Shown: piece after piece, positions 7,484 through 16,002 of the stretch
Numbering within the stretch: position 1 is the first letter of the stretch
How the letters are laid out: each line of letters opens with the position of its first letter
DNA from: a virus
Direction: 5' to 3' (one strand)
Virus record (IMG/VR): IMGVR_UViG_3300028610_001416
Coordinates: 1 to 60,001 of that record
DNA: 60,001 nt
Notes under the pieces: model-generated
What the model saw: the letters and a program-made list of their open reading frames with translations, nothing else
The model's database searches: none
Told to the model about the DNA's origin: nothing
Position numbers and translations under genes: made by a program

Positions 7484-10020
7484 TGTATTCTAACGGTGGC
7501 ATATACGTACCTGATAGAAAACCTCCCCTCGGTGCCAAGAGGAATCCCTACCTGCTCATAAATAGAAATCTTATTGCTGCTTGGGATATGTTAGCAGGAG
7601 CAGGTTTAACTGTTGAGGATAAAAGCGGGAATTGGAAAGTTGGAACCTTTGGTGCAGGAGGACAAGAACCTGTATGGCAAGAAGGCAAATTTGGTCCGAA
7701 TGTATATTTTGACGGTACTGATAAAATAAACGCACCAAGTCTTGGAACTTTAGCTTTACCGATAACGATTGTGGCTACAATTAAGCGTTCAGCACTTGGT
7801 GCCTGGGACCCAATATTGCTAACGCATGAAGTAGATAATAAATATTATGGTGCAAATCTTGCTATCAACCCTTCGAACAAAGTACAACTATGGTATGGTG
7901 ACGGAGATGGAAATACTTCAGCAGACCGTCGAACTAAAATTGGACTGACAAGTTTAGCAGTTGATAGATATTACTGTATAATTGGGGTTATTCGCAGTGC
8001 AACCGATATGGATATTTATATCGACAGTGTGAATGATGGTGGTGCCTATTCTGGTACAGGATTCTTTATGTCTACAGCGAACGGTGTGCCTGCAATCGGT
8101 CGTTTTATTTCGTTGGCTGCCGACAAATATTTCACAGGTACTATTGGACACGTTGATTTATATGACCGCGACCTTACCAACAAAGAAGTCACTCAACTTA
8201 CTCAAGAACCGTTCTGTGGCTACAGATGGCCTTCACTTGTTGAACGCATAGCTGGTGCTGGAGTAAATATAACTGTTCTACCAGCAACATTAGAATTAGC
8301 ATTAACGCAACACGCACTAACAGTCTCAACTGCCAACACAAAACTTCTACTTCATTTTGAAGGTGCTGACGAGTCAACAGACTTTACCGATAGTAGTGAT
8401 TCAGGCCATGCAGATACCGCTATAAATGATGCACAGATTGATACCGCTCAAAAATACTTTAACGATGCCAGTGGATTATTTGACGGTACAGGTGATTGTG
8501 TTCTTTATCCTAACCATGTTGATTGGGATAGAGGAGCAGGACATTACACAATAGATTGCAGAGTTAGGCTTAATGCTAACGGTAAAGTACAATGGATTGT
8601 AGCAAAGAATAGTGCACCAACATATTATCAAATAGGATTCTTTATCAACGCCAGTAATTTCTTGTGTGGACGTTGCGACAAAACGGCTGGCCCAACTATA
8701 TTTAATTCTGTTGCAAGCAATCGAGCACTTGCTGTTGATACGTGGTATCATGTTGCAATGGTTATTAATAGAACAACGAATAAAATGATGTTGTTTGTTA
8801 ATGGCTTTGAATGTACTTATTCGACACAAGATACAATAGATGGAACTGCTTATACGAATACTGTTCCTTTAATCATTGGTAGTGTACGTGAAGATGGTTC
8901 ACAAGCGAATTTCGACGGTTGGATAGACGAATTACGAATGTCCAAAGGTATCATGCGATGGTCATCGAACTTCACGCCACCAAATGCGCCTTACAACAGT
9001 TGTTACGTTGAGCTTGCGACACAGGCTTTAGCATTAACACAACACGCTCCAGTTGTTACATATGACTTTACAATATTTCCAGCGACACAGGCTTTAGCAT
9101 TAACACAACACGCTCCAGTTGTTACATATGACTTTACAATATTTCCTGCGACACAGGCTTTAGCATTAACACAACACGCAGTTTTAGCATACCCGTTGAG
9201 TACTGTGCTACTCACGACACAGGCTTTAGCATTAACACAACACGCTCCAGTTGTTACATATGACTTTACAATATTTCCAGCGACACAGGCTTTAGCATTA
9301 ACACAACACGCTCCATCGATTGTCATTAGCTCGACAATACTGATGGAAACACAGGCTTTGACTTTAACTCAACAGTCGCTTACAGTACGCGTCTTCTACA
9401 TCGCTATACCATCTTTCATACTTGAAACTTTGCTCAATCCTTATAGTGGAGAAGCGTGGTTATGGCTCGCTGAAATTATTGTTCCAAATTTCGATACTGT
9501 TCGTATTGCAAAGAATACTGCAAAAGTTATTTATGATGAGAATACTTATCCAAAAAGTAATTTTGAAGTCGAAAAGCAAAAGCTTTCAGGAGATGGTTCA
9601 ATTCCGAGTCTTGCATTTCGTGTGGCACATGACGAGGTTCATAATTTAGAAGCAATAATGAATGCTTCAAAGGGTATGAAACAAGGATATGTTAAACTTA
9701 TACGAACTTGCGAGAGTTTTCTTGATACTCCTGTACAAGATTTTGAAACTATCTATTCGATATTAACGGCCGGAAGTGACAGTGAATGGATTGTTTTTTC
9801 ACTTGGTATTCCTAATCCATTGACACAAAAAATACCACGTGATTTATACAGTTCTTCAGTTTGTAATCTTGCAACACCCAGTCTTTTCAAAGGTGTAAAA
9901 TGTCGATACGGTGGAGCGGATACAACATGCACAGGATTATTTGAAGATTGTTATATGAAAGGTAACGCACAGCATTGGGGTGCTGAGTTAGGTCTCGACC
10001 CAAGTTCTATAAAGGTATAG
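7483..10020 (+). CDS. gpL-like minor tail protein with two LamG-type adhesin domains and repeats
   Basis: 845 aa. Residues about 20-240 and 280-500 look like two concanavalin/LamG-type domains (patterns such as YFDGTDKI, IGRFISL, GHVDLYDRDLTN and GWIDELRMSKGI), which commonly bind glycans. Residues about 510-640 hold 22-residue repeats with the core TQALALTQHA. The last 200 residues resemble lambda gpL and its relatives, with four Cys (SVCNLAT, KCRYGG, TTCTGL, EDCYMK) at the spacing expected for the C-terminal Fe-S site. It reads as a tail-tip protein that has gained adhesin modules. Confidence 0.75.
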   Translation: MYSNGGIYVPDRKPPLGAKRNPYLLINRNLIAAWDMLAGAGLTVEDKSGNWKVGTFGAGGQEPVWQEGKFGPNVYFDGTDKINAPSLGTLALPITIVATIKRSALGAWDPILLTHEVDNKYYGANLAINPSNKVQLWYGDGDGNTSADRRTKIGLTSLAVDRYYCIIGVIRSATDMDIYIDSVNDGGAYSGTGFFMSTANGVPAIGRFISLAADKYFTGTIGHVDLYDRDLTNKEVTQLTQEPFCGYRWPSLVERIAGAGVNITVLPATLELALTQHALTVSTANTKLLLHFEGADESTDFTDSSDSGHADTAINDAQIDTAQKYFNDASGLFDGTGDCVLYPNHVDWDRGAGHYTIDCRVRLNANGKVQWIVAKNSAPTYYQIGFFINASNFLCGRCDKTAGPTIFNSVASNRALAVDTWYHVAMVINRTTNKMMLFVNGFECTYSTQDTIDGTAYTNTVPLIIGSVREDGSQANFDGWIDELRMSKGIMRWSSNFTPPNAPYNSCYVELATQALALTQHAPVVTYDFTIFPATQALALTQHAPVVTYDFTIFPATQALALTQHAVLAYPLSTVLLTTQALALTQHAPVVTYDFTIFPATQALALTQHAPSIVISSTILMETQALTLTQQSLTVRVFYIAIPSFILETLLNPYSGEAWLWLAEIIVPNFDTVRIAKNTAKVIYDENTYPKSNFEVEKQKLSGDGSIPSLAFRVAHDEVHNLEAIMNASKGMKQGYVKLIRTCESFLDTPVQDFETIYSILTAGSDSEWIVFSLGIPNPLTQKIPRDLYSSSVCNLATPSLFKGVKCRYGGADTTCTGLFEDCYMKGNAQHWGAELGLDPSSIKV
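9016..9411 (+). repeat. Six 66-bp in-frame tandem repeats
   Basis: Copies start at 9016, 9082, 9148, 9214, 9280 and 9346. Copies 1, 2 and 5 are nearly identical in DNA, while copies 3, 4 and 6 differ mostly in their second half. Each encodes 22 residues with the core TQALALTQHA. A diverged relative lies at 8282, and another in the protein at 5573. Confidence 0.95.
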
Positions 10021-10022
10021 CT

Positions 10023-13000
10023 ATGTTAGCAGTAATAACCCTCACAGCAATTTTTTGGTATTTAGTTTCAGTTGCCATTACGACAGCTATAGGGTATTAT
10101 GGTGGTAAACTTCTCGCAAAGGAACCACAAGAAGCTCCCACTGCTGAAGGAGATGCACAGAGTCGAAGTTGGAGGCCACGCACAACACAACAGGTAGGCA
10201 TTGTTCGACCTCGTGCTTATGGTCGTAATGGTCATCATGGCAATATTATTGCTAAGTGGACTGATGTCAGTGGTACAGACCGTGAAATTCTTTATATGAT
10301 TGTTGAACACTGTGATGGTCCTACACAAGGTGTTGTCTATGAAGATTTATATGTTAAAGATTTAGCTTTGGCAATAAATGGTGGTGTTGCTGTTGGCTCT
10401 GGATTTACCGGTACGGCACATGGTAATCCAGAAGATTGTTTAGACGGTAATAAAGATACGCACTATGGAGTGGATTCTTCTTTGTTCAATGATGTGTTTC
10501 AAAACTATTATGATGGTTGGGCACAGATAACAATCGAGGTAACCTTTGATGATACTATCACAACACTGGAGGAAGTAACTTATCATTTGACTTGGCTCTG
10601 TGTACCAGGATGGTCTTCCCAAACAAATTCTGTCTCAGTATATTATAGTGGCTCTTACCACGAAATAGGAACAAGTATTGATAGCCTTGTCACGATAGAG
10701 GGTCCTTGGAGCGACGTGACGAAGATGAAAATGGTATTATATGGCCGTTCGCTTTGGGGAGCAGAAGATACATATATGGGAATTCTTTGTTCAAGATTTG
10801 AAGCTCGGGTGAACACTGAAGAGGCCCAACAAGGTGCAGCAAAAATTTGGTTCAACAACCAGCCAGCAGCGAACTTTAGTAGTGTAGATATCCAAGAACG
10901 TGTAGGTACGATGGGTCAGTCATGTATGACAGGTTTCGAGAAGTTAAAACTTGAAGACCCACTAAGCATAGAACTTCTGTTAGGTGAACCAGTAATTTAT
11001 ACCACTCACAATGATTTCTTTGATGACCTTGAATGGACAATCATGTGGCCAAATGGACTTCGGAAGTATCATAAAGAAGGTGGGATGGATTACTCGACAT
11101 GCCATGTGAGAGTTCGTATTCGAGAACATGATACAGAGTCTTGGACGACCATCTTTACTGACGGTGTTTCTGTACGAACACCTAATCCATATTTTAAAGC
11201 TTACAAGGTTAGTGACTTTTGGGCAGACCTTGAAAGAGGTAAACAATATGATTTAGAATTTCAAAATATGACAGGCATCGCCGAACGTCATGTCAATAGT
11301 GTCTACATTAAAAGCGTTCGTGAAGTTGTTGACGTACCATTCACGTATCCAGGCAAAGCAATCATCGGTGTTACTGCATTAGCAACAAATAAATTAAGTG
11401 GTGATATTGATGTAATGGTTATTCGTGAAGATAGAATTGTCAACGTCTATGATGGCACATCGTGGAATTTGGAGTACAGTAGGAATCGTTCATGGGTTGA
11501 ATATGATGCATTTACACAACCGGTTATCAGTGGTGAAGGAACTGGTCCTGACCCATGGGTGATTGAATATTATGAAGGCCTTAGTCCAGAATACATGGAC
11601 CTTGATTTCTTTTATGATTGGGCAGAGTTCTGTTCAAGACAAGTAGATGATGGTTACGGTGGTCAAGAAGACCTTTGTGCTTGTGATACTATCATCGATT
11701 TCCAAACTAATGTATGGGAACTTGCAAATGAAATTGCCCAGATTGGTAGAGCTTATTTATACTGGTATGGAAATACACTAACAGGATACATCGATACCAG
11801 AGTAAGTGCTGCCAGTATAATTGATTTGGTTACTATGGATAATATAATGGCTCGTTCATGGAAGAATGTTTGGGTGGATGACACTGAGCTTGCAGGTAAA
11901 GTAGAAGTAATGTTTGCCGATGCACGTCGCGGTTATGAACGAACATCGTGTCCATTGCCTAATGAAGATGGTGGACATTATACGCGGGTAGTAACAATTG
12001 AAGGTGTTGGAATTACTACACGCGGGACAGCTATACACACCGCAAATTATGCACTTGAACGTAATCGCCTTATTAACAATATAAATAATTTCCGTAAACA
12101 TAAAGATGCTTTTAGGTATAAACTTGGGCAGGTTATTCGAGTACAATCTAAGCGACCAGACTGGGGTGAAGCATTTAGAGTTGTGAGGCAGGTAGCGAAT
12201 AATAAGGTTAAATTTGACAGACATTGTGCAGCACCAGCAGGCAATTTATTGTGGTTGAGAACTTTTGACTCAGTTAATAAGCGTATAAGGACAGATAGTT
12301 ATACCGTTATATCTGTATCAAATAATACAGTGACTATTGCAGAGACTTGGCTTTCACCGCCTCGTAAAAACGATAGTTGTGCAGTCGGTGGGACATCTGA
12401 TGTTCAAACACGTCGCATCATTAAATTAGATATACGAACAGATAACTATGTTGATGTGACAGTAGAAACTTATGATACTGACCTCTTTAACGCTGATGAC
12501 CTTGACCCTGATAATCCTGACCAACATTTTATCTGGACTCATCCTGCCAATCCATTAATGAAGCCGGTGACATGGCCTGCTATTATTGATATGATAAATG
12601 CAATGGCACCACCGCAACTTGATGTTGATGCACCTTCGACAAGCAATTGCAAGTGGACCGGGAGCGGTGGAGATACTGTGGCATGGTCTAAGTTCAATGC
12701 TGATGACCCTATCCTCTTTAGATATAAAGGTAACAGTTATGAAATAACAGCGGACAATACAACTGATGAATTCATTTATTGGGACCCCAGTTTTACAACA
12801 ACATTTAGACACACTAACGATGCTGCTGTTGCAATTACGTTAGGTAGATGGTATATGTGTAGAAATGTAGCCGGCGTTGCTTATCCTACTATACCATTCT
12901 CGTCAATTCATGCGGGTGTTCTTCAGGTTGGTACGATAACAGCAGCCTATGCACAGATTGCTAATGCTGCAATTGAAACTGCGAAGATAAAAGATTTGGC

Positions 13001-13388
13001 TGTAGAGACTATTAAAGTTAAAGATGAAGCAATTACTGTTCCAGCATCTGTTTCTGGTACAAGTTTAGTCTTTACAACTACAGGGAAGAATTTATATATT
13101 AGTACTTCTGGGCTGATTTGGTTTAGGCAAACTCACCCTGATGGTTGGCAGCAGTGGCGATTTCAAATACAGGTGAAGCGAGATGCAGTGGTTATTTACA
13201 ACACTGGGACATTGTACCATTGGACATATTTAGATAACCAATATACCAATATTCCTTGGGCATGTGGAATTACTGACGAGCCAGGTGCCGATACCTACAC
13301 TTATACAATAACATTTGGTGCTATAGAGGTGCATGGCGACGTAGCTTTCTATGTACCCAACATATTCATTATTGAGACAAAGAAATGA
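10023..13388 (+). CDS. Tip attachment protein J-like (central tail fibre)
   Basis: 1121 aa. Residues 1-35 are hydrophobic (VITLTAIFWYLVSVAITTA). A stretch near residues 50-80 (SWRPRTTQQVGIVRPRAYG) is typical of TipJ-type proteins that follow gpL-like proteins. The central part is a beta-rich hub; the C-terminus has a short helical repeat (AAIETAKIKDLAVETIKVKD) followed by a beta domain likely to face the receptor. It is expected to form the central tail tip and recognise the host. It overlaps the following gene by 4 bases. Confidence 0.75.
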   Translation: MLAVITLTAIFWYLVSVAITTAIGYYGGKLLAKEPQEAPTAEGDAQSRSWRPRTTQQVGIVRPRAYGRNGHHGNIIAKWTDVSGTDREILYMIVEHCDGPTQGVVYEDLYVKDLALAINGGVAVGSGFTGTAHGNPEDCLDGNKDTHYGVDSSLFNDVFQNYYDGWAQITIEVTFDDTITTLEEVTYHLTWLCVPGWSSQTNSVSVYYSGSYHEIGTSIDSLVTIEGPWSDVTKMKMVLYGRSLWGAEDTYMGILCSRFEARVNTEEAQQGAAKIWFNNQPAANFSSVDIQERVGTMGQSCMTGFEKLKLEDPLSIELLLGEPVIYTTHNDFFDDLEWTIMWPNGLRKYHKEGGMDYSTCHVRVRIREHDTESWTTIFTDGVSVRTPNPYFKAYKVSDFWADLERGKQYDLEFQNMTGIAERHVNSVYIKSVREVVDVPFTYPGKAIIGVTALATNKLSGDIDVMVIREDRIVNVYDGTSWNLEYSRNRSWVEYDAFTQPVISGEGTGPDPWVIEYYEGLSPEYMDLDFFYDWAEFCSRQVDDGYGGQEDLCACDTIIDFQTNVWELANEIAQIGRAYLYWYGNTLTGYIDTRVSAASIIDLVTMDNIMARSWKNVWVDDTELAGKVEVMFADARRGYERTSCPLPNEDGGHYTRVVTIEGVGITTRGTAIHTANYALERNRLINNINNFRKHKDAFRYKLGQVIRVQSKRPDWGEAFRVVRQVANNKVKFDRHCAAPAGNLLWLRTFDSVNKRIRTDSYTVISVSNNTVTIAETWLSPPRKNDSCAVGGTSDVQTRRIIKLDIRTDNYVDVTVETYDTDLFNADDLDPDNPDQHFIWTHPANPLMKPVTWPAIIDMINAMAPPQLDVDAPSTSNCKWTGSGGDTVAWSKFNADDPILFRYKGNSYEITADNTTDEFIYWDPSFTTTFRHTNDAAVAITLGRWYMCRNVAGVAYPTIPFSSIHAGVLQVGTITAAYAQIANAAIETAKIKDLAVETIKVKDEAITVPASVSGTSLVFTTTGKNLYISTSGLIWFRQTHPDGWQQWRFQIQVKRDAVVIYNTGTLYHWTYLDNQYTNIPWACGITDEPGADTYTYTITFGAIEVHGDVAFYVPNIFIIETKK

Positions 13389-13693
13389 AAAACTTTATAG
13401 TATATGATGAACATGGGAAGATTTTACGAACCGGTTTTTGTCAAGATAATACTTTCTATTTACAAGCACAAGATGGTGAGTTTGTAATAAAAGGCAAAGC
13501 GAATGCTGCAACACAAAAGGTTGTCGGTATTGGTGTTGATGGAAAAGTAGTTGATAAAACTCCAGAAGAAATTGAAGCAGCAAAGCCACCACAACCAAAA
13601 CAAATTCCAGAGAGACAACAAACAGCAAATATTACTAACGAACAATTGGAAAGCATTGTGCAAAGACTTGACAAACTGGAGACAAAACAATGA
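13385..13693 (+). CDS. Small tail-tip-associated protein
   Basis: 102 aa. The N-terminal half is beta-rich (IVYDEHGKILRTGFC), the middle is Pro-rich (AAKPPQPKQIPERQ), and the C-terminus is a coiled-coil-like helix (ESIVQRLDKLET). It directly follows the J-like gene, a place often held by tail fibre chaperone or accessory proteins. Function inferred from position only. Confidence 0.5.
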   Translation: MKNFIVYDEHGKILRTGFCQDNTFYLQAQDGEFVIKGKANAATQKVVGIGVDGKVVDKTPEEIEAAKPPQPKQIPERQQTANITNEQLESIVQRLDKLETKQ

Positions 13694-13702
13694 GTGAGGT
13701 TC

Positions 13703-13783
13703 ATGGTGTTGTACCAGAAAGGAGGTATAAATAAAACAGAAGCCGATGAAGTGGAAATATTAGCTGAAGAAGAAAAGAGGTGA
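13703..13783 (+). CDS. Possible 26-aa small protein
   Basis: ATG at 13703 has GAGG just upstream, and the frame (MVLYQKGGINKTEADEVEIL and an acidic-basic end) stays open to the TGA at 13781, close to the next start. A 14-codon ORF in another frame begins at 13690. Whether either is translated cannot be decided from sequence. Confidence 0.3.
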   Translation: MVLYQKGGINKTEADEVEILAEEEKR

Positions 13784-13788
13784 AAATT

Positions 13789-14076
13789 ATGAAGAGAAAT
13801 AGTTTTATTTTGTTGGTATTGGTTGTGTGTTTAATTGTGGTGGGATGTGTGGCACCAACTCAAGACAACCCGTTTGGTATTGCTGACCCCAATCAAGTTC
13901 AGGGTTGGATTGATTTTGGTGTTGGATTAGGGCAGGGTGCTGCTGCGGCTGGAGCAGCGACTGGTAATCCTTACTTGTTGGCTTGGGGTGCTGGATTGGT
14001 TGCTGGTGGTGGTATATTAACCTCAATATTGTTTGGTAGGAAAAAGAAAGAAGGTGAAGACAGTGGAACAGCTTAA
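13789..14076 (+). CDS. Phage lipoprotein with a C-terminal membrane segment
   Basis: 95 aa from the ATG at 13789, with AAGAGGTG upstream. Residues about 5-20 form a signal sequence ending in a lipobox (IVVGC), followed by a second hydrophobic segment near residues 50-85 that is Gly/Ala-rich and ends in GRKKKEG. It overlaps the following holin-like gene by 14 bases, so both probably belong to the lysis module. A spanin-like or envelope role is possible but unproven. Confidence 0.6.
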   Translation: MKRNSFILLVLVVCLIVVGCVAPTQDNPFGIADPNQVQGWIDFGVGLGQGAAAAGAATGNPYLLAWGAGLVAGGGILTSILFGRKKKEGEDSGTA

Positions 14077-14329
14077 CAATATTGAATTGACACCGGCAAT
14101 GTTGGTACTCATTCCGGTTGTTGCTGCTATCATACAGCAAATCAAAAAAGTACCACAGTTAAAAGCGTATAGTTATTTGCTGCCGTTGGTGTCGCTTGCT
14201 CTTGGTGTTGGGTTGTGTTTTCTTCAGAAGTTACCAAACCCAATTATGGCTGGAATTTTAATTGGGTTATCAGCGAGCGGTGCTTTTGATGTTTTGAAAA
14301 ACAACTCGACTAAGTCATCTCCAACGTAA
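14063..14329 (+). CDS. Holin-like membrane protein
   Basis: 88 aa from GTG at 14063, chosen because GAAGGTG lies 8 bases upstream. It has two or three hydrophobic segments (LVLIPVVAAIIQQI, SYLLPLVSLALGVGLCFL, IMAGILIGLSASGAF) and a short hydrophilic tail, the layout of small phage holins. It lies at the end of the late module just before a terminator. No endolysin gene accompanies it. Confidence 0.55.
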   Translation: MEQLNNIELTPAMLVLIPVVAAIIQQIKKVPQLKAYSYLLPLVSLALGVGLCFLQKLPNPIMAGILIGLSASGAFDVLKNNSTKSSPT

Positions 14330-14354
14330 GAACCAAAAAGGTTATCACTCCTTC

Positions 14355-14394
14355 ACAAGGGTGGTATTCAGTTAGGCTGGCCACCCTTGTTTAT
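14355..14394 (+). terminator. Likely terminator of the late operon
   Basis: ACAAGGGTGG (14355-14364) pairs perfectly with CCACCCTTGT (14381-14390) across a 16-nt loop and is followed by a short T-rich stretch (TTATT). It follows the last late gene and precedes a long gene-free region. Confidence 0.7.
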
Positions 14395-14540
14395 TCCTAT
14401 ATTAAATTACAAACCGGGAGGTGCTGTAAAGATACTGTAGAATACTTAAAATAAAAATGAGAATTTTTTTGGTTGAAATCCTGCTTTTTAGTCTAAGAGT
14501 GTAGACTTCAAAAATATTTTTTATTTTTTTAATTTTATAG

Positions 14541-14569
14541 TTGACTATATAGAGTATGTTCTATAGAAT
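14541..14569 (+). promoter_or_regulatory. Sigma70-type promoter
   Basis: TTGACT at 14541-14546 and TAGAAT at 14564-14569 are separated by 17 bases, close to the sigma70 consensus. The bases after the -10 (AGAGTAG) match those after the -10 of promoters at 24059 and 25928. It would drive the run of small genes that starts at 15052. Confidence 0.7.
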
Positions 14570-14970
14570 AGAGTAGAAGTTAGTTATATTGAAAAGTTAA
14601 TAATATGCAGGGCAGTTAAAAAGGCAATGTCCAGAAATTGAGAACAGGCGGCGGTAGGCTAAATGTTGAAACCAAAAAATTAGAAAAATGTTGAGATAAC
14701 ATTTTTAGATGGTTTTTATTCCATTAGTAATTTTTTGTTTTTTTCAAGACCTGTTGAAATCGGAGAAATCCGGTAGCCATTATTTTTTATCCACTCCGAC
14801 GAACTCCAAATGTAAAACTAAAAACAGTCAACCAAAAAAATGGTTCGGTAAGCACCGACTTAGAAGGTTGCAAGTTTTTAGGTTTAGTTATTAACGCACT
14901 GTCAAAAAAGCCGAGTATGGGTGATAGGGCGGAAGACAAAAAAGGTAGAAATAATAATTGTAAATCGAAA
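14570..14970 (+). other. Gene-free transcribed leader with several hairpins
   Basis: No convincing gene is seen; a 61-codon ORF at 14709 lacks a ribosome site. Possible hairpins are AAAAATGTT/AACATTTTT (14684-14706), TTTCAA/TTGAAA (14742-14759), CGGA-GAAA-TCCG with a GNRA loop (14761-14772), and TCGGT-AAGC-ACCGA (14845-14858). It lies downstream of the promoter at 14541, so it may encode a leader or small RNA. Confidence 0.4.
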
Positions 14971-14974
14971 AGAT

Positions 14975-15015
14975 GGCTCCGACTGGTGTGTTGGGTTCAA
15001 GTCCCAAACGGAGCC
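14975..15015 (+). ncRNA. T-arm/minihelix RNA element A
   Basis: GGCTCCG (14975-14981) pairs with CGGAGCC (15009-15015). Inside are a 9-nt linker, then a 5-bp stem TTGGG/CCCAA with a 7-nt loop TTCAAGT that fits the tRNA T-loop consensus TTCRA, then one unpaired A. It is a tRNA acceptor-plus-T-arm without D or anticodon arms. It lies just upstream of the gene at 15052. Related elements lie at 15292, 15739 and 16001. Confidence 0.6.
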
Positions 15016-15051
15016 TTATTAAATAATAGCTTTTTTGAAAGGATGGTAATT

Positions 15052-15285
15052 ATGAAGGCATTAAAAGACGGCAAAACAGTCACAATAACTCACAAAGAAA
15101 TTACAACAGTAGTCAGAATGAATGTCAAATATGATAATAATTGGGAAGAGTATGTTGTCCAAGTCTTTATCAACGGCATACTCGATGATGACAAATCATA
15201 TCATACTGATGATGGTGACGACGCTATTTCAACAATGCACACAATGTTGGCAGAAGCACAAAATCATCCGGAACGTTATCAATAA
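15052..15285 (+). CDS. Hypothetical 77-aa protein
   Basis: Start chosen at the ATG at 15052, behind GAAAGGATGGT; a longer reading from 14917 would run through minihelix A and is unlikely. It is beta-rich and acidic (KTVTITHKEITTVVRMNV, VVQVFINGILDDD) with a helical C-terminus. No family was recognised. First gene after the promoter at 14541, so probably early. Confidence 0.6.
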   Translation: MKALKDGKTVTITHKEITTVVRMNVKYDNNWEEYVVQVFINGILDDDKSYHTDDGDDAISTMHTMLAEAQNHPERYQ

Positions 15286-15291
15286 AACCCA

Positions 15292-15329
15292 GCCCTGAAC
15301 GGAACGTTGGTTCGACTCCAGCACAGGGC
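15292..15329 (+). ncRNA. T-arm/minihelix RNA element B
   Basis: GCCCTG (15292-15297) pairs with CAGGGC (15324-15329). The arm GTTGG/CCAGC (one GU pair) carries loop TTCGACT, and a single A lies between arm and closing stem. The 8-nt linker is AACGGAAC. It starts 7 nt after the stop of the gene before it and precedes the gene at 15369. Confidence 0.65.
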
Positions 15330-15368
15330 ATTAACTAATTTTATTAACCTTTTTGAAAGGATGGACAG

Positions 15369-15659
15369 ATGGCTACACAAAAATCAACCAAAAAGAGTTC
15401 AAGCAACAAAAAGAGAAAGGGCAGCAAAAAAGTCACGTCACGGAAGGAATCAAAAACAGACAGATGTGGACGTAGGCCAAACACTCAAGGTTTTCGAATC
15501 AATACTCATATTTCCAGAAAGCCAAAGAGTATCGACCAGCTTACTAAGGAAAGCAAGCTGCCAAGACCTCGTGTTGCAAAACATATCTGGGACATGACCC
15601 GAAAAGGGTTTGTGAAGAAAGACAAGCAGGGACGAGCTTCTTGGAAGAAGGAGAAGTAG
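15369..15659 (+). CDS. Lysine-rich winged-helix-like DNA-binding protein (paralogue of 25992)
   Basis: 96 aa behind GAAAGGATGG. Residues 1-30 are Lys/Ser-rich. Residues about 30-96 (RCGRRPNTQGFRINTHIS, then PKSIDQLTKESKLPRPRVAKHI, then KKGxxSWK) align with the last 65 residues of the protein at 25992 and look like a winged helix-turn-helix. The fold suggests DNA or RNA binding. Followed by an intrinsic terminator at 15707. Confidence 0.65.
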   Translation: MATQKSTKKSSSNKKRKGSKKVTSRKESKTDRCGRRPNTQGFRINTHISRKPKSIDQLTKESKLPRPRVAKHIWDMTRKGFVKKDKQGRASWKKEK

Positions 15660-15706
15660 TTTTTATTGCAAGGAAGGAAAAGTAGTATTACCAAGGAAGG
15701 TAGGAG

Positions 15707-15735
15707 GGGTCAACAAGGAGGTTGGCCCTTTTTTT
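15707..15735 (+). terminator. Intrinsic terminator with AAGGAG loop
   Basis: GGGTCAAC (15707-15714) pairs with GTTGGCCC (15721-15728), including one GU pair, around the loop AAGGAG, and is followed by seven Ts. The same loop sequence is used by hairpins at 24314 and 47725. Confidence 0.9.
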
Positions 15736-15738
15736 ATT

Positions 15739-15776
15739 GTTCTGAACGGAATGCTGGTTCGACTCCAGCACAGGGC
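15739..15776 (+). ncRNA. T-arm/minihelix RNA element C
   Basis: GTTCTG (15739-15744) pairs with CAGGGC (15771-15776) using two GU wobbles, the arm GCTGG/CCAGC carries loop TTCGACT, and a single A follows the arm. From 15744 on it is nearly identical to element B. The 5' closing strand differs from B (GTTCTG versus GCCCTG), yet pairing is kept. It begins 4 nt after the T run of the terminator. Confidence 0.6.
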
Positions 15777-15813
15777 ATTAGAAATTTAATAAATAAATCG
15801 AAAGGATGGTAAA

Positions 15814-16002
15814 ATGAAACTCAGAAAATTAATTGAGATGTTGGCAAAGCAAAATTGGAATGCTGAAGTAAAAATGGATTTCAGAAAAGAATTGTCACCC
15901 ACAAAAGCATGTACTTTGAATGACTGCAAAAACATCAAAAGCATTTCTTCTTTTCGTTCTAAAGGAAAACCGATAGTTTTGTTAACTATTAGGTCAATTT
16001 AG
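15814..16002 (+). CDS. Hypothetical 62-aa protein
   Basis: Preceded by GAAAGGATGGTAAA. A small basic protein beginning MKLRKLIEMLAKQNWNAEVK with two Cys in the centre. No family was recognised. Its stop codon lies inside the closing stem of minihelix D. Confidence 0.55.
   Translation: MKLRKLIEMLAKQNWNAEVKMDFRKELSPTKACTLNDCKNIKSISSFRSKGKPIVLLTIRSI

Noticed and set aside
9003-9326. 107-codon minus-strand ORF
   Set aside because: It is the mirror of the 66-bp repeats in the tail gene; all neighbours are on the plus strand.
14709-14894. 61-codon ORF in the 14.6-14.9 kb leader
   Set aside because: No ribosome site before the ATG and unnatural composition; hairpins cover the stretch.
14917-15051. 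N-terminal extension of the gene at 15052
   Set aside because: It would be translated through minihelix A, and the ATG at 15052 has the GAAAGGATGGT box.
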